DNA from: Sycobia sp. Sy_11
Lineage: Eukaryota > Arthropoda > Insecta > Hymenoptera > Epichrysomallidae
Reading direction: 5' to 3'
Assembly: GCA_018907035.1 (NCBI GenBank)
Contig: JACCIC010000374.1
Span: 1 to 64,000 of the forward strand
DNA: 64,000 nucleotides
The notes below the pieces were generated by a model that saw nothing but the letters and a program-made list of their open reading frames with translations, did no database searches and was not told where the DNA came from. The position numbers and the translations under genes were made by a program. Positions 10,731-20,690 of this stretch are shown here, piece after piece. Position 1 is the first letter of the stretch; each line of letters begins with the position of its first letter.

Positions 10731-11538
10731 CACGCGTGGGCCTTTTTCTTATCGGAGATTTTGGGTTAGTTTCCCTTTGCCTAATATCCTTTGTTCTTTT
10801 GTTTTCGATGATTGGTAGAGGAGATTTTCTGGATTCCCCTTGCGTAATCTTTGTAGGTCGTCCTCTCTTCTTTGGTTGTGTAGTTATCTTTGGATTTGGT
10901 TTATTTTTATCCGTGCGTCCTGGCGCATTGCTGAGTTCTCGTCCTGATCTCGTCAAGATATTTGTTGTGACTATTTCAGGTGGATTTCGTGATAATGCGT
11001 CTGCGTTAGAATTTAGTTTTCCTGGTTTATACAAGACGGTATAATCATATTCGGAGAGTTTGATCCGCCATTTTTGTACTCGTGTATTCAGGTCTGCTGA
11101 TTTAAACCAAACTAAGGGTTGATGATCAGTGATGATTGTTATTTTCCTTCCATATACCAATGAACGAAATACCTGTACGCTATGCATGACTGCTAAGGCT
11201 TCCTTTTCGTAAACCTCGTATTTAAGTTCTGCATTGCGTAAAACTCTAGAAGTATATGATATGGGTCTATCATTCCCTATTTCTCCCTGGGACAGAATAC
11301 CTCCTATCGCGTATCCTGAGGCATCAGTTGTTATATTAAATGATTGAGTAAGGTCGGGGAATTGTAATAAGGGTGCATTGCATAGAATATCTTTTAAAGT
11401 CTGAAAGGCTTCTTCGGTTTTATTCGACCATTTAAATGTTACGTCTTTTTGCAGCAATTTTGTTAATGGCTTTGCAATTGCAGCGAATCTTTCAATAAAT
11501 CTGCGGTAATATCCGGCTGAACCAAGAAACTGTCGCAC
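10264..11538 (-). CDS. Gypsy-1 pol: RNase H plus linker ORF
   Basis: A 424-codon frame. It begins at the RT connection (FLGSAGYYRRFIERF, residues 4-18) and contains an RNase H with ITTDASGYAIGG, YEKEALAVMH, ITDHQPLVWF and NSNADALSRNPP, so the catalytic acidic residues are present. The C-terminal half is the extra segment described separately. It is offset by a frameshift from the RT frame at about 11560. RNase H removes the RNA strand during reverse transcription. Confidence 0.85.
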   Translation of the reverse strand: MRQFLGSAGYYRRFIERFAAIAKPLTKLLQKDVTFKWSNKTEEAFQTLKDILCNAPLLQFPDLTQSFNITTDASGYAIGGILSQGEIGNDRPISYTSRVLRNAELKYEVYEKEALAVMHSVQVFRSLVYGRKITIITDHQPLVWFKSADLNTRVQKWRIKLSEYDYTVLYKPGKLNSNADALSRNPPEIVTTNILTRSGRELSNAPGRTDKNKPNPKITTQPKKRGRPTKITQGESRKSPLPIIENKRTKDIRQRETNPKSPIRKRPTRDAVLQAPCYAESEQESHEEFEAEPTALPQLITADQLEETKPISSIDSSVSLNHDKEYEVKRGKVIETKDLICHRKDNIVFFVTSDGKPCDDGAKKLLENNYRSINPMDIGDVPHIKGSHCKNLFALCIRLETSISMTIIKTNIYKTLSILKQNSN

Positions 11539-12413
11539 GTTCTTTGCGTTTTTCGGTTGTGGGAAGCTTTTACAGCTTCTATCTTTTTTTCGTCGGGACT
11601 AAGTCCTTTTTCACTCAAACGATGTCCTAGATAATTCACTTCTCTTTTCAAAAATTCGCACTTGTCGGTTTGTAACTTCAATCCGGCGTCTCGAAGTCTG
11701 TTTAATAGTAGACTCAATTTTCTATCATGTTCTGCCAGTGTGTTTGCATATATCACAATGTCGTCCAAGTACACAAACAATTCTCTGCCTTGTAGTCCTC
11801 TTAATAAGGTGTCCATTAACCTTTGAAAAGTGGCGGGTGCATTTTTCAACCCAAAAGGCATACGAACGAATTGATAGTGTCCAAACGGCGTACTGAAAGC
11901 TGTTTTATGTGCATCTCTCGGGTCCATCTTAATTTGGTGAAACCCTGATGCAAGATCTAGTACGGAGTAATATTTTGCACCTCCTACTTGGTCAAATATC
12001 TCAGTGATATTCGGCAGTGGATATGCATCGCTTACCGTTTTTTCATTCAAAGCTCTGTAATCGAGCACCATTCGCCATCTTGGTCGACCTTGTGAGTCTG
12101 CTTTCTTCTTTACAATCCAAATTGGGCTATTAAATGGAGAATCGGAGTTCTCTATCACCCCTTGGTTTAATAAATCATTCACCTATCTATCTATTTCTTC
12201 TTTGAGCGAGTGAGGAAATTTGTATTGTTGCGCATTGATTCGTTCTTCATCTGTGGTTTTTATTCTATGAGTTATAGTATCTGTTCCAGGCAATGAATCT
12301 CCGGGTAGAAAGAAAATATCGCGATTTTTTTCGACTAAATGCTGTACGTATTCTTTTTCGGTTTCATTAAGGTGATCTGTCCGTATTATATCTCTTATAG
12401 ACGAGGTTTGCAC
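11463..12413 (-). pseudogene. Gypsy-1 reverse transcriptase (one in-frame TAG)
   Basis: One frame interrupted only by TAG at 12183-12185; the frame beyond it opens with GTG rather than ATG. The upstream 76 codons are the pol linker (HRIKTTDEERI). RT motifs follow: GVIENSDSPFNSPIWIVKKK, WRMVLDYRALNEKT, YYSVLDLASGFHQI, FVRMPFGLKNAPATFQ, and the catalytic box FVYLDDIVIY. The frame is lost after KIEAVKA by a shift into the RNase H frame. The enzyme copies element RNA into DNA. All catalytic Asp residues remain. Confidence 0.9.
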
Positions 12414-12620
12414 GGAAGTTAAGCTCTCCGAGGGGAAAACGGTGGATTCATTATTTACTCCCTTTGAGGGGATATTCAGTTATTCAAATATTATCATAGT
12501 TCTTGCGTAAATGAATGAAGCGTCTTTGTGGATATACTCTCATTATCGAAGTAATTATTTAAAAATTCATTTGTATGGTTATCATCTATGTGTATCAATT
12601 CTTCGTTCAGCCTTTGTTGT

Positions 12621-13649
12621 TCATCGTATTCCTTCTTCTTCCAATTCTGCGGCTAAATTTTTGCGAAGAATCTCTGGTGATACAAATTCAATCGGTTGGT
12701 CGGGAGTATGAAGAAATTCTAGTCGTTTCATCCCGTAGTTTAGTGTTACTCGAACGTCGCTTAAATATCGTGCCCCCAAAATACCGGAATACGGTATTGG
12801 AAAGTGATCGGAGAAGACGTGGAAACAAGAGATTCCTCCCAAAACTTTAAGTTTTAAAGTTCCTAGGGTGGAAAATTGTTCTGAGCTTATTCCCCTCAAG
12901 AGTCCTTTCTGTGACTCATCGATTTTGAACTGATGGGGTATGGTTCCTATTTTTATTAGACTTCCTTCAGATCCTGTGTCCACTAGAAATCTACATTCGC
13001 CGCCCATGGGGTTCTTGGTAATCACGGTAGGAAGTAATTCCGTTTCTTGTTCGACATGGATATTCACAATACTAAATGTAGGGATGTCTAAGGTTTCATT
13101 TCCTAGTCGTAAGTTCATCGTCTGGCCAGCTATGATGAATTGTTTATGGCTAAAGATTAGTTCGGCGTTGGTATCTGTTAAGAATTCTGATCCTATAATT
13201 TCATTGTAAGGAATAGGAAAATCGTCTGATACTACGAGAAGTTCGATTCTTTGCCCGGCAATTTTTAATGGTACGGTACCTAGGGTTGTTTCTTTACTAT
13301 CTCCTACTCCTGTTAGTGTGTAAATTTTTGATTCGTTTATGTGTGCCCCTTTTGGTATTGATTCTATTTTGATAATGCTTACTTCGGATCCACTGTCTAT
13401 CATAAAAGAAAGAAGATATTGTGGCCCGAACTGAACCTCTACATATGGGACGTAGTTGCTTATTGTGGCTCCGAGGGTATTAGTTCGCCTAGCAGATTCG
13501 ATAATTGGTTTGTGTTCATTGAGCGCATTTGTCTGTCGCAAGTCCCCCTGTTCGCGCTCTCGTTCTGGAGACTTCGTCCATTTCTCTGATTGTATTGCCG
13601 CTTTCGACATTCCGATATTGTGTGCCCTGGGTACTTGCAGTAAGCACAC
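12621..13649 (-). CDS. Gypsy-1 protease ORF with two tandem retropepsin domains
   Basis: A 342-codon frame holding two consecutive aspartic-protease domains. Domain 1 (about residues 67-175) has MIDSGSEVSIIK (Asp85), a flap-like TGVGDSKETTLGT, and SDDFPIPYNEIIGSEFL. Domain 2 (about 205-313) has LVDTGSEGSLIKI (Asp224), LRGISSEQFSTLGT, and SDHFPIPYSGILGARYL. The matching blocks show an internal duplication of roughly 139 residues. Retropepsins normally act as homodimers of one domain, so this could be a covalent dimer. The N-terminal 60 residues overlap the end of gag in another frame. Confidence 0.8.
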   Translation of the reverse strand: MCLLQVPRAHNIGMSKAAIQSEKWTKSPEREREQGDLRQTNALNEHKPIIESARRTNTLGATISNYVPYVEVQFGPQYLLSFMIDSGSEVSIIKIESIPKGAHINESKIYTLTGVGDSKETTLGTVPLKIAGQRIELLVVSDDFPIPYNEIIGSEFLTDTNAELIFSHKQFIIAGQTMNLRLGNETLDIPTFSIVNIHVEQETELLPTVITKNPMGGECRFLVDTGSEGSLIKIGTIPHQFKIDESQKGLLRGISSEQFSTLGTLKLKVLGGISCFHVFSDHFPIPYSGILGARYLSDVRVTLNYGMKRLEFLHTPDQPIEFVSPEILRKNLAAELEEEGIR

Positions 13650-15015
13650 GTGGATCTGTTAGAACTGGTTGCGGTTTTGTTGAGCGGAATCGCGTACCCT
13701 ACATGTAGCTTCAGAGTGCCCTAACCTTCCACATTTTTGGCATTTCGGAATCGGGTTTGTTTATTCATTTGGTTAGTTCGACAGAAGTTAGCTGTATGGC
13801 CAGGCTTATTGCATAGCTGGCATGTTATAGACGAGGGTCTATGCTACCTCTGCAGTCGCGGGCATTATGACCGATTGTGTTACATGCTTGACACTTGATG
13901 GTTGTGAAGCACTGAGAGGTGGTATGATTTGACCGTCCACAAGTTCGGCATAATAGCGTTTGGCTTGGTCTGAGTCTTTTCCGACATTCTGCGAACGTAT
14001 GACCTATTATATTGCAGTAGCTGCAAGGGGTATTTCTCGAAGAGTTAGATTGTTTATCGTCTGGGGTAAATATTTTGTTTATTAGGTTATGGTGTATTTC
14101 TTGCCTCCTAAATAAATTCTCTCGAGCTTTGAGTCTTCGTTCTACTGCTATCGCGTCTTTTACTACGTCTTCGATAGCTTCATTCTCTTTCAGTCTAGTT
14201 TCGATTTCGGGTTTTAATCCTAGTCGAAAACATTCTATGATTGCTTTTTCGATGCTGCGCTTGAAGGCAGGTGTATTTGGTGCCTTGGTTATGTGGCGAT
14301 TTACTTCATAAATTTGAGAGCCGATGTTTCTCATTCTATTCGCGTATGTTATAACTGATTCATGTTCACCCTGGTATTGACTACTCAGTTCGCCGAGAAG
14401 TTGGTGCACGTTTTTTGATTGGGCGTAAAAGTCCTTTAAATGTTCTTTAAATTCTTCGACTGTGGCGAATGCGTACCCAGATATTATTTCTCTTGCTTCA
14501 CCCGAGAGTTTTCTCTTAAGTAATTTCGTGAAGCTTTCTTCGAGGTTATTGCTTATCAGTTCCCTAGCTTCTGTACAGTATTCTAAGAAATGGCTAAGGG
14601 GAATATTTTTCCCGTCAAATTCAGGAAGAAATTTTAGTGCTTCTTTCAAAGATATGGTTGTTGATTGATCGTTCGCCATTTTAGTACTTGGTAGGTTTTC
14701 AGCTATTAAACAATCACTTGTCAGGTGCGATAAGTATAGTCTAACCGTCTTTTGTTCGGCGAGGTCTCTAGAGTCACCGGAGAACGATAAGTTTTCAGGG
14801 GTAGATGAACCTGTGTGTATGGGACTGACGTCTTCTATATTTTGTTCGATATTCTATTGTTCTCGAGGCGTTGATGTGCCGAATGGCGTAAATTTAACCT
14901 CTTTTAAGTCTTTCGGAGGAGTTCTGAATTCGTCCTCCCTTGGTTGATTCTCAGGTTCGTTTTTTATTGGGATTTCTAACTCCTTCCCTGATCGAGTTTT
15001 ACTACGTGTATTCAT
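13650..15015 (-). pseudogene. Gypsy-1 gag with CCHC zinc knuckles
   Basis: The frame opens with ATG at 15015 (MNTRSKTRSGKELE) and is broken by TAG at 14854-14856. The rest is open from 14679 to 13825 and contains the capsid-like core (EALKFLPEFDGK, LLGELSSQYQGEHESVITYA). Knuckles CSYCNIIGHTFAEC, CRTCGRSNHTTSQC and CQACNTIGHNARDC lie in the open frame. Three more (CQLCNKPGHTANFC, CQKCGRLGHSEATC, CAYCKYPGHTISEC) follow at 13610-13830 in shifting frames. Gag packages element RNA. Six knuckles is more than the one or two I expect. Confidence 0.8.
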
Positions 15016-15065
15016 TCGATTTTTAATGTATATGTGTACAAATGTGTCTCCCTTTTTATTTATAC

Positions 15066-15432
15066 GGTTGTGAGGCAGTTGCGTATGGCTACCGTTTGTT
15101 TTGATATTTTATTAATTAGATTTTCTCTCTCTATTTCTCCAATTGATTTGTTTAAATTATTTTTAATTGTTTCCTCAACCTTCACCTGTTTATTTTAATA
15201 TATTTGTTCGTAAATTGCGTGTTACGAGATATATATTGATTAGTACTATCGTTTCGTAAATTTGTAATAATTCAGTGAATAATTTTCGACCGAGAGGCAG
15301 TTGCGCATGGCTATCGTTTGTAGCTCAGAGGCTTTGGTGCTTGGTCGTATTAATTTAAATTTCTGACCGAGAGGGAGTTGCGCATGGCTATCGTTTGTAG
15401 CTCAGAGGCTTTGGTGCTTGGCCGTATTAATT
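15066..15432. repeat. Tandem repeat upstream of Gypsy-1 gag
   Basis: Two adjacent copies of a ~72-bp unit (about 15291-15360 and 15364-15432) share gaccgagagg, cagttgcgcatggctatcgt and agctcagaggctttggtgct. A partial third copy near 15070 carries ggcagttgcgtatggctacc. The unit lies where the 5' untranslated region of Gypsy-1 should be, so it may be a leader repeat. It does not recur at the element's 3' side. Confidence 0.6.
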
Positions 15433-15924
15433 TTTATTTTGTGTTTTTTTTTCTTTTAAATCTTTTCGAATGGTGAGGTTGGGTTATTAATTTGTTAATG
15501 TTAATTCATTTGTTTAATTTATAGCATCCCGATTGTTCTATTCATTTGTTACGTTCTCTCTCTCTCTTTTTTTATCATTAAATGGTTTGTGTTTTTCTTT
15601 TGAAAATTTTTATTAATTTTTGATTATTTAATCCCACTTCTATTAGTGAGGATTATTCCGTTAATATTAATCCGTATCCTCCTTTTTAGGTGATTTGTGT
15701 AGGCTTATTCTAGCCTTTATAATTGTAGCAATAATACTTTGTAAGTTTTTCTCATCTCTTTGCTTTTCTTTTAGCAAGGTTATAATTTGTTGCTCTCTTA
15801 TTTCTGATTTTGTTAATTCGTCCTGCTCTTCTGCGAGCAAGGAATATATTTGTAATATTGTATTTTTCAATTGTGTATTTTCAGCTTTTAGCTCATATAG
15901 TAAAAAAAATAAGCTTGATATTAG
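15433..15924 (-). CDS. Coiled-coil ORF cut by the copia insertion
   Basis: A minus-strand frame (15667-15987) whose first 21 codons come from the copia LTR. The older part is a hydrophobic segment (LISSLFFLLYEL) followed by a heptad-like charged region (LKAENTQLKN, EEQDELTKSEI, LLKEKQRDEKNL) and a Lys-Glu-Asp tail ending at 15667. Reading across the insertion, the frame continues at 20690 upward for a short way (ILKKSF). It looks like a membrane-anchored coiled coil. I cannot name it and it may be an accidental frame. Confidence 0.3.
15920..15924. repeat. Target-site duplication of the copia element (left)
   Basis: attag directly precedes the TG of the left LTR and recurs at 20686-20690 directly after the CA of the right LTR. 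Five bases is the normal copia duplication. Confidence 0.9.
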
Positions 15925-16147
15925 TGTTATGTTTATATAATCAACTAATGATAATAAAATATACAAAGGTAACTTTGGTTTAATCATACTTTATTTATGT
16001 ATATAAATATATACAAAAGTATACAATTACTCGCTTCATACGCATGAGACGTACTCTATCATTAAGTGGTCGAGGAAGACTAACTAAAAAGTTTTCAGCG
16101 GTTTAGAGTATAGTTATGAAGCATCCCCACTTCTAGCGCGTCACCTG

Positions 16148-16194
<47 letters not shown>

Positions 16195-16221
16195 CATTTG
16201 TACGCGTTAATAGATTTAACA
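15925..16221 (-). repeat. Copia 3' LTR (left in window)
   Basis: Starts tgttatgttta and ends gatttaaca. It matches 20427-20685 throughout; the length difference is mostly a longer (TA)n run at 16150-16188. Point differences such as ggtttaatcatac against cgtttaatcaaac show that the copy is not recent. Confidence 0.92.
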
Positions 16222-16230
16222 CTTCCCCTC
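16222..16230 (-). promoter_or_regulatory. Copia polypurine tract
   Basis: On the minus strand GAGGGGAAG directly precedes the 3' LTR. This is the position and composition of the plus-strand DNA primer. Confidence 0.8.
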
Positions 16231-16285
16231 AATGCGTACAAATTAAAATAGTAATTAACAAAGAATATTTTTTTTTAATCCTATA

Positions 16286-17008
16286 TTATGAACGCAAAAA
16301 ATAATGTTTCTTTTTATTTAATGTTTTCGTCAAGATATCTGCAACCATTTCCTCGGAAGGTAAATATTTTAATTGAAAAATGTTATTTTTTAATGAATCT
16401 CTTATAAAGTGGTAACGTATATCTATATTGTTTTGATCTTGCATGGAATGCATTATTATGTGTAAGTAAATTGGCGCTCTGGTTATCATTATATAGTATT
16501 ACATTCGGTTCGAATTTCAACTCAAACAATAAATTTTTTAAATAAATAATTTCTTTTGTAGATTCTGCTATTGCTATGTACACAGCTTCTGCAGTGGACA
16601 TAGCCGCAGTTTTTTGCTTTTCGCTTTTCCAGAGAATAGCTGAACCGTTTAGTTTAAATATATAGCCAGTAAATGATTTTCGATCTAAAACATTGGATCT
16701 CCAGTCTGTGTCTATAAACCCATCTAATTTAAAATCATCCTTTTTATAAACTAAAAAAAATCTATTGTATTTTTTAAATATCGTACAACTTTTTTAGCTG
16801 CATTCCAATGTTCTTGACCATAACTATTATTAAACTGCGAAAGAAACACTACTGTATGCATTATATCTGGTCTGGTTGCAACAGACAAGTATATTAAACT
16901 ACCTATTAGTTTCCTATAAGGTAACTTTATTTCAGTTTCGCTCTCATTTTTATTTAAGTTATACAGTACATTTGAATCTCCTGGCGTTTTGCGCGATTTT
17001 AGCATCAA
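16286..17008 (-). pseudogene. Copia RNase H and RT C-terminal region
   Basis: Three broken frames. 16751-17008 has the connection motif YRKLIGSLIYLSVATRPDI. 16383-16601 has STAEAVYIAIAESTKEIIYL, the RNase H region with its Glu. 16286-16489 has the C-terminal IDIRYHFIRDSL and EEMVADILTK, the usual copia ending with the last Asp. Frameshifts at about 16480 and 16700 separate them. Confidence 0.85.
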
Positions 17009-17098
17009 TTAATTTATAGGTTTCAATTATTTTATTAATTTGTCTTCTTTGAAGCAAACAAATTTTATCGTTTTTTTACTAATTTCAATTCCTAAACA

Positions 17099-17575
17099 TT
17101 ATTTTGCCTCGCCCAAATCTTTAATTTCGCGTGCAGCTTTTAATTTCTTTTTTATTTCTATTAATTTGATCTCATTATTGTAAGCTATTAGCATATCATC
17201 TACATAAATTATAGCTATAATCATATAGCTTTGGTTGATATTATGATACATGCAGGGTTCAGTTCGTGAAGCTTGCAGATTGAGTTTTTTAAGTATGTTA
17301 TCTAATGTTTCGTTCCATACTCTACTTGATTGTTTTAAACCATACAGCGCCTTTTTTAATAAACAAATTTTATTTCCATTATTAATTTTATTTAACAAAC
17401 TTTTTGCTTTAACAATAATATTTTGATCTTTTTCAGCTTTAATTATTTCCCGTAATGATTGCTCAAAAAACTTTGGAAGCTTCATGAATACATTTTCATT
17501 TAATTTACTATTAAGAAATGCGCTCGTTACGTCCAACTGATTAATTTTTAGGTTAAATTGTACAGAAAGTGCCAT
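17099..17575 (-). pseudogene. Copia reverse transcriptase core
   Basis: A 158-codon open piece with INQLDVTSAFLNSKL (first catalytic Asp), KKALYGLKQSSRVW and IAIIYVDDMLIAYN (YVDD box). The sequence continues on both sides only through stops. The catalytic residues are preserved, but neither the start of the RT fingers (17580-17830) nor the connection is in frame. Confidence 0.88.
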
Positions 17576-17833
17576 TAGAATTCACAATGATTCAAGCCTT
17601 ACCACGGGAGCAAATGTCTTAAAATAATCAACGCCTTGAATTTGGCCGAAGCCTCTTGCAACTAATCTTGCTTTTCTAGTTTTTATTTTTCCCTCTGCGT
17701 CTGTTTTAATATTTAAAACTAGTCTTGAATCAATAATATTAGTTTTGTCTGGCTTCTCTATAACTTCCCATGTATCGTTTTTTATAATCTGTTTTTCCTC
17801 ATTATTTATAGCTGCTTGCTAAAGATTACTATC

Positions 17834-18121
17834 CTAACCGTTTAATGCCTCTACATAATCAACAACAGCATAGTTTACCTCTTCATTTGTATCCTCAAAT
17901 ACGTCGTCGTCTGTTTCGTCATTAACGATTTGTTCTAGTTGTTCTTGGCTGTTGTTTTCAGTTTCATTGCTCGTTTGTTCGTGTGGCTGATCTCCTAAAT
18001 TGCTGTTAGATATAGTTATTGATCTATAACTTTTTTTAGGTCTACCTGTTCTTATTATTGATGGTCTACCTGGTAAGCGTTTTTCAACTATTTGATCCTC
18101 ATGATTCATCTTAAATAGCAT
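17834..18121 (-). pseudogene. Copia pol linker between integrase and RT
   Basis: A frame of 95 codons with basic then acidic sequence (GRPSIIRTGRPKKSY, NDETDDDVFEDTNEE). This hydrophilic linker follows integrase in copia elements and its sequence is poorly conserved. RPKKSY is AT-hook-like. Confidence 0.6.
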
Positions 18122-18205
18122 AATTTCTTTTTCATTAAAAATTTCGTTAATTTCATTTTTATTTCTATCAAAAATATTATCTTCTTTTTGTTGATTTAGA
18201 CTTTC

Positions 18206-19242
18206 TTAAAAAAATTCTACGTCTCTTGAAATCATTATTTTTCTTAAACTTGGTACCCAAATTCTATAAGCTTTTGCTTCTTCTGCGTAGCCCACGAATT
18301 TTCCTTCGTAACTTTTATTAGAAAGTTTATCTTTTTGTTTCTTATTTAAAATAAACACTTTTGATCCAAAAGTTCTTATATGATTAATATTGGGTAAATG
18401 CTTATACCATATTTCATATGGTACTCTACCATTGAGTCCTATAGTTGGACATCTATTTCTGATATAATTTGCTGTCATTAATGCCTCCCCCAAAAATACA
18501 GTGGTATACCTGACTGAATCAATAACCACCTTATTGCTTCTATTAAGGTCCTATTTTTTCGCTCAGCAAGTCCGTTTTGTTGAGGAGTATATAGCGCAGT
18601 CAATCTCCTTGTAATACCAGCATTTTTTAAAAAAATTTCAAATCGATCATTGCAATATTCTTTTCCATTATCTGATTGTAATGCTTTAATCTTTCGACCA
18701 GTAAAATTTTCAGTCATATTTTATATTGTAAAAATTTATCATATACTTCACTCTTATTTTTAATTAAATATACTATACACCAACGTGAGTAGTTATCTAT
18801 AAATGTGACAAAATATTTAGCTCCACTAATGGTTGCAATATTAAAAGGACCACATCATCAAAATGTATTATTTCTAAATAATTTTCACATCGATCACTGG
18901 TATGTTGGAATGGCTTTACTGTTTGTTTACCAAGAACACAAATACTACATTTAAATTAACCTGTGTCTCTTTGAAATTTATATTAGTTGTTTCTCTCATT
19001 ATTTGTCTTAAGCTATTTATATTTAAATGTGCCATTCTATTGTGCCAAAGTAATAACATATTATTTTCATTAATTTTAGTATATTGGGCAGTTTCTTTCT
19101 GTGCTCTCTGTAAATAATATAAATTCCCTATCCTTGTTGCAATCATTTTTATTGTTCTGTCCTTTTCATTTTTTATGACGGCCTTATTTTTATCAAATAT
19201 AACTTTATTTCCTTTATCGACCATCTTAGCTACTGACAACAA
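18206..19242 (-). pseudogene. Copia integrase (three frames)
   Basis: 18916-19242 is the pre-integrase zinc module (LLWHNRMAHLNINSLRQIM, then a CxxC region near 18930). 18478-18717 holds the catalytic LQSDNGKEYC (second Asp) and TPQQNGLAERKNRTL (Glu). 18206-18529 is the C-terminal part (PYEIWYKHLPNINHIRTFGS). The frames are out of register and the first Asp region (18720-18900) is disrupted. Confidence 0.88.
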
Positions 19243-19248
19243 ATTGGT

Positions 19249-19494
19249 TCATAAGTCAGGGACATACAATGTATTTTCTAATTTAATTTTTCTTTTATCA
19301 TTATTTACCTCAATATCTAATAATACTGTACCTTTCGCTTTTATATCCGTTGTATTACTACTTGCTAAATTTAAACTTTCATTTGATTCCATAAGTACTT
19401 CAAAATCTTTATTATTCTTACATAAATGTGCTGTACAACCACTGTCTATAATCCATTTGTTTTCATCACCTTCTAATGATTGTTTACATTCCAA
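19249..19494 (-). pseudogene. Copia protease fragment
   Basis: Contains WIIDSGCTAHLCKNNKDF, the copia-type aspartic protease active site (D-S-G), followed by a beta-rich part (IKAKGTVLLDIE, KLENTLYVPDL). The frame is cut from gag by stops at about 19500-19560. Confidence 0.88.
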
Positions 19495-19559
19495 ATCTCC
19501 CGTAAAAGCAATGTACGTATCGTCTTCGTCAATATTGGCATCTTGTTTTTCTCACTTCA

Positions 19560-20258
19560 CGAATGGAAATTTCGTTCTGCATTTTGCAGCAATGTGTCCC
19601 CTTCTTTGACATCTATAGCATTTGAAATTTATATTCGTCTTATTATATTCTTTAAAATCAGTTGATTTTCCTTATTTTTTTGTATTTTCTTTTTTATCAG
19701 AGTGTTTTTTATAGGCTGAAGCAGTCATAGCACTTGCTTGATTATCTTTTTTTATCCTAGCATCATATTCCTCTAAAATTTTTATTTTTAAATCTTCGGC
19801 TTTAGGTAATTTATCTCTAGATTCCACTGCACATCGAAAATTTTCAAAACTAGTAGATAAACTATATAATAACATTATTGACAGCGAATCTTCGTTGATT
19901 TCGACGTTCATATCTGATAACTTTTCTACAGTGTTAAAGAACTTATTTATATGATTTCTTATATCGTCTCCTTCACTCATACATTGCAATGTCAATTGCT
20001 TGAGCAAATTAGCTTTTCTTGCTGGTTCTTTAGAAGCATAAATGTTTTCCAATTTTGCCCATACCTCTCGTGATGTATTACATCCTCGTAGCTACATTAG
20101 TTCGCTAGGACTTATACATAAAATTATATCTGATTTAGCTTCCCTCTCATTTTTAAGCCATTCGCTATCTGCTGTTGGTTGCTGACTCGTATTTTCAGGT
20201 TTAACTATATCACCACTTACATACTGCCATAAATCGTTTTTTATTAATACTGCTTCCA
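19560..20258 (-). pseudogene. Copia gag
   Basis: The main frame (19672-20052) matches the copia capsid region (QLTLQCMSEGDDIRNHINKF, EKLSDMNVEI, LPKAEDLKIKILEEYDARI). A CCHC knuckle, CYRCQRRGHIAAKC, lies at about 19584-19625 after a frame break. N-terminal sequence up to 20258 (MEAVLIKNDLWQYV) is present but interrupted by a stop near 20093. Confidence 0.8.
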
Positions 20259-20410
20259 TCTGCATTTTCCATATTTTCTTTATTTAATAACTCAATTTTT
20301 GTAACACTATTCATTTTTAAATTATTCAATGCATATGCCACTTATCCAAGTAGTATTGTACTTTTGTTAAACCAAAAATAAATATATTACTGTTTAATAT
20401 ACCAAGCATA

Positions 20411-20426
20411 GCCTGGGCCCATAACC
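20411..20426 (-). promoter_or_regulatory. Copia primer-binding site (initiator tRNA-Met type)
   Basis: On the minus strand the bases after the 5' LTR read GGTTATGGGCCCAGGC. The block GGTTATGGGCCCAG is the half-tRNA site known from Drosophila copia, which pairs with an internal part of initiator tRNA-Met. Confidence 0.85.
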
Positions 20427-20685
20427 TGTTATGTTTACATAATCAACTAATGATAATAAAATATACAAAGGTAACTTTCGTTTAATCAAACTTTATTTAT
20501 GTATATAAATATATATAAAAGTATACAATTACACGCTTCATCCGCATGAGACGTACTCATTAAGTGATCGAGGAAGAGTAACTAAAAGGTTTTCAGCGGT
20601 TTAGAGTATAGTTATGAAGCATCCCCACTTCTAGCGCGTCACCTGTAATATATATATACATTTGTACGCGTTGTTAGATTTAACA
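20427..20685 (-). repeat. Copia 5' LTR (right in window)
   Basis: Begins tgttatgtttaca, ends gatttaaca and is followed by attag at 20686-20690. It is the partner of 15925-16221, with a much shorter TA run. Confidence 0.92.
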
Positions 20686-20690
20686 ATTAG

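Larger units (their letters stand above)
8804..15015 (-). mobile_element. Gypsy-type LTR retrotransposon (Gypsy-1), coding region
   Basis: Minus-strand order is gag with CCHC knuckles, protease, reverse transcriptase, RNase H, integrase. This is the Ty3/gypsy order. Stops and frameshifts interrupt gag and pol. I could not find a matching pair of LTRs in the flanks (8450-8800 and 15016-15924), so the outer limits are those of the coding sequence. Confidence 0.85.
15925..20685 (-). mobile_element. Copia LTR retrotransposon, complete structure
   Basis: Two LTRs (15925-16221 and 20427-20685) bracket minus-strand gag, protease, integrase, reverse transcriptase and RNase H, in the copia order with integrase before RT. 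The ends are TG...CA with the 5-bp duplication attag. A copia-type primer site and a polypurine tract are present. All coding regions carry stops or frameshifts, so the copy is dead. Confidence 0.93.
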
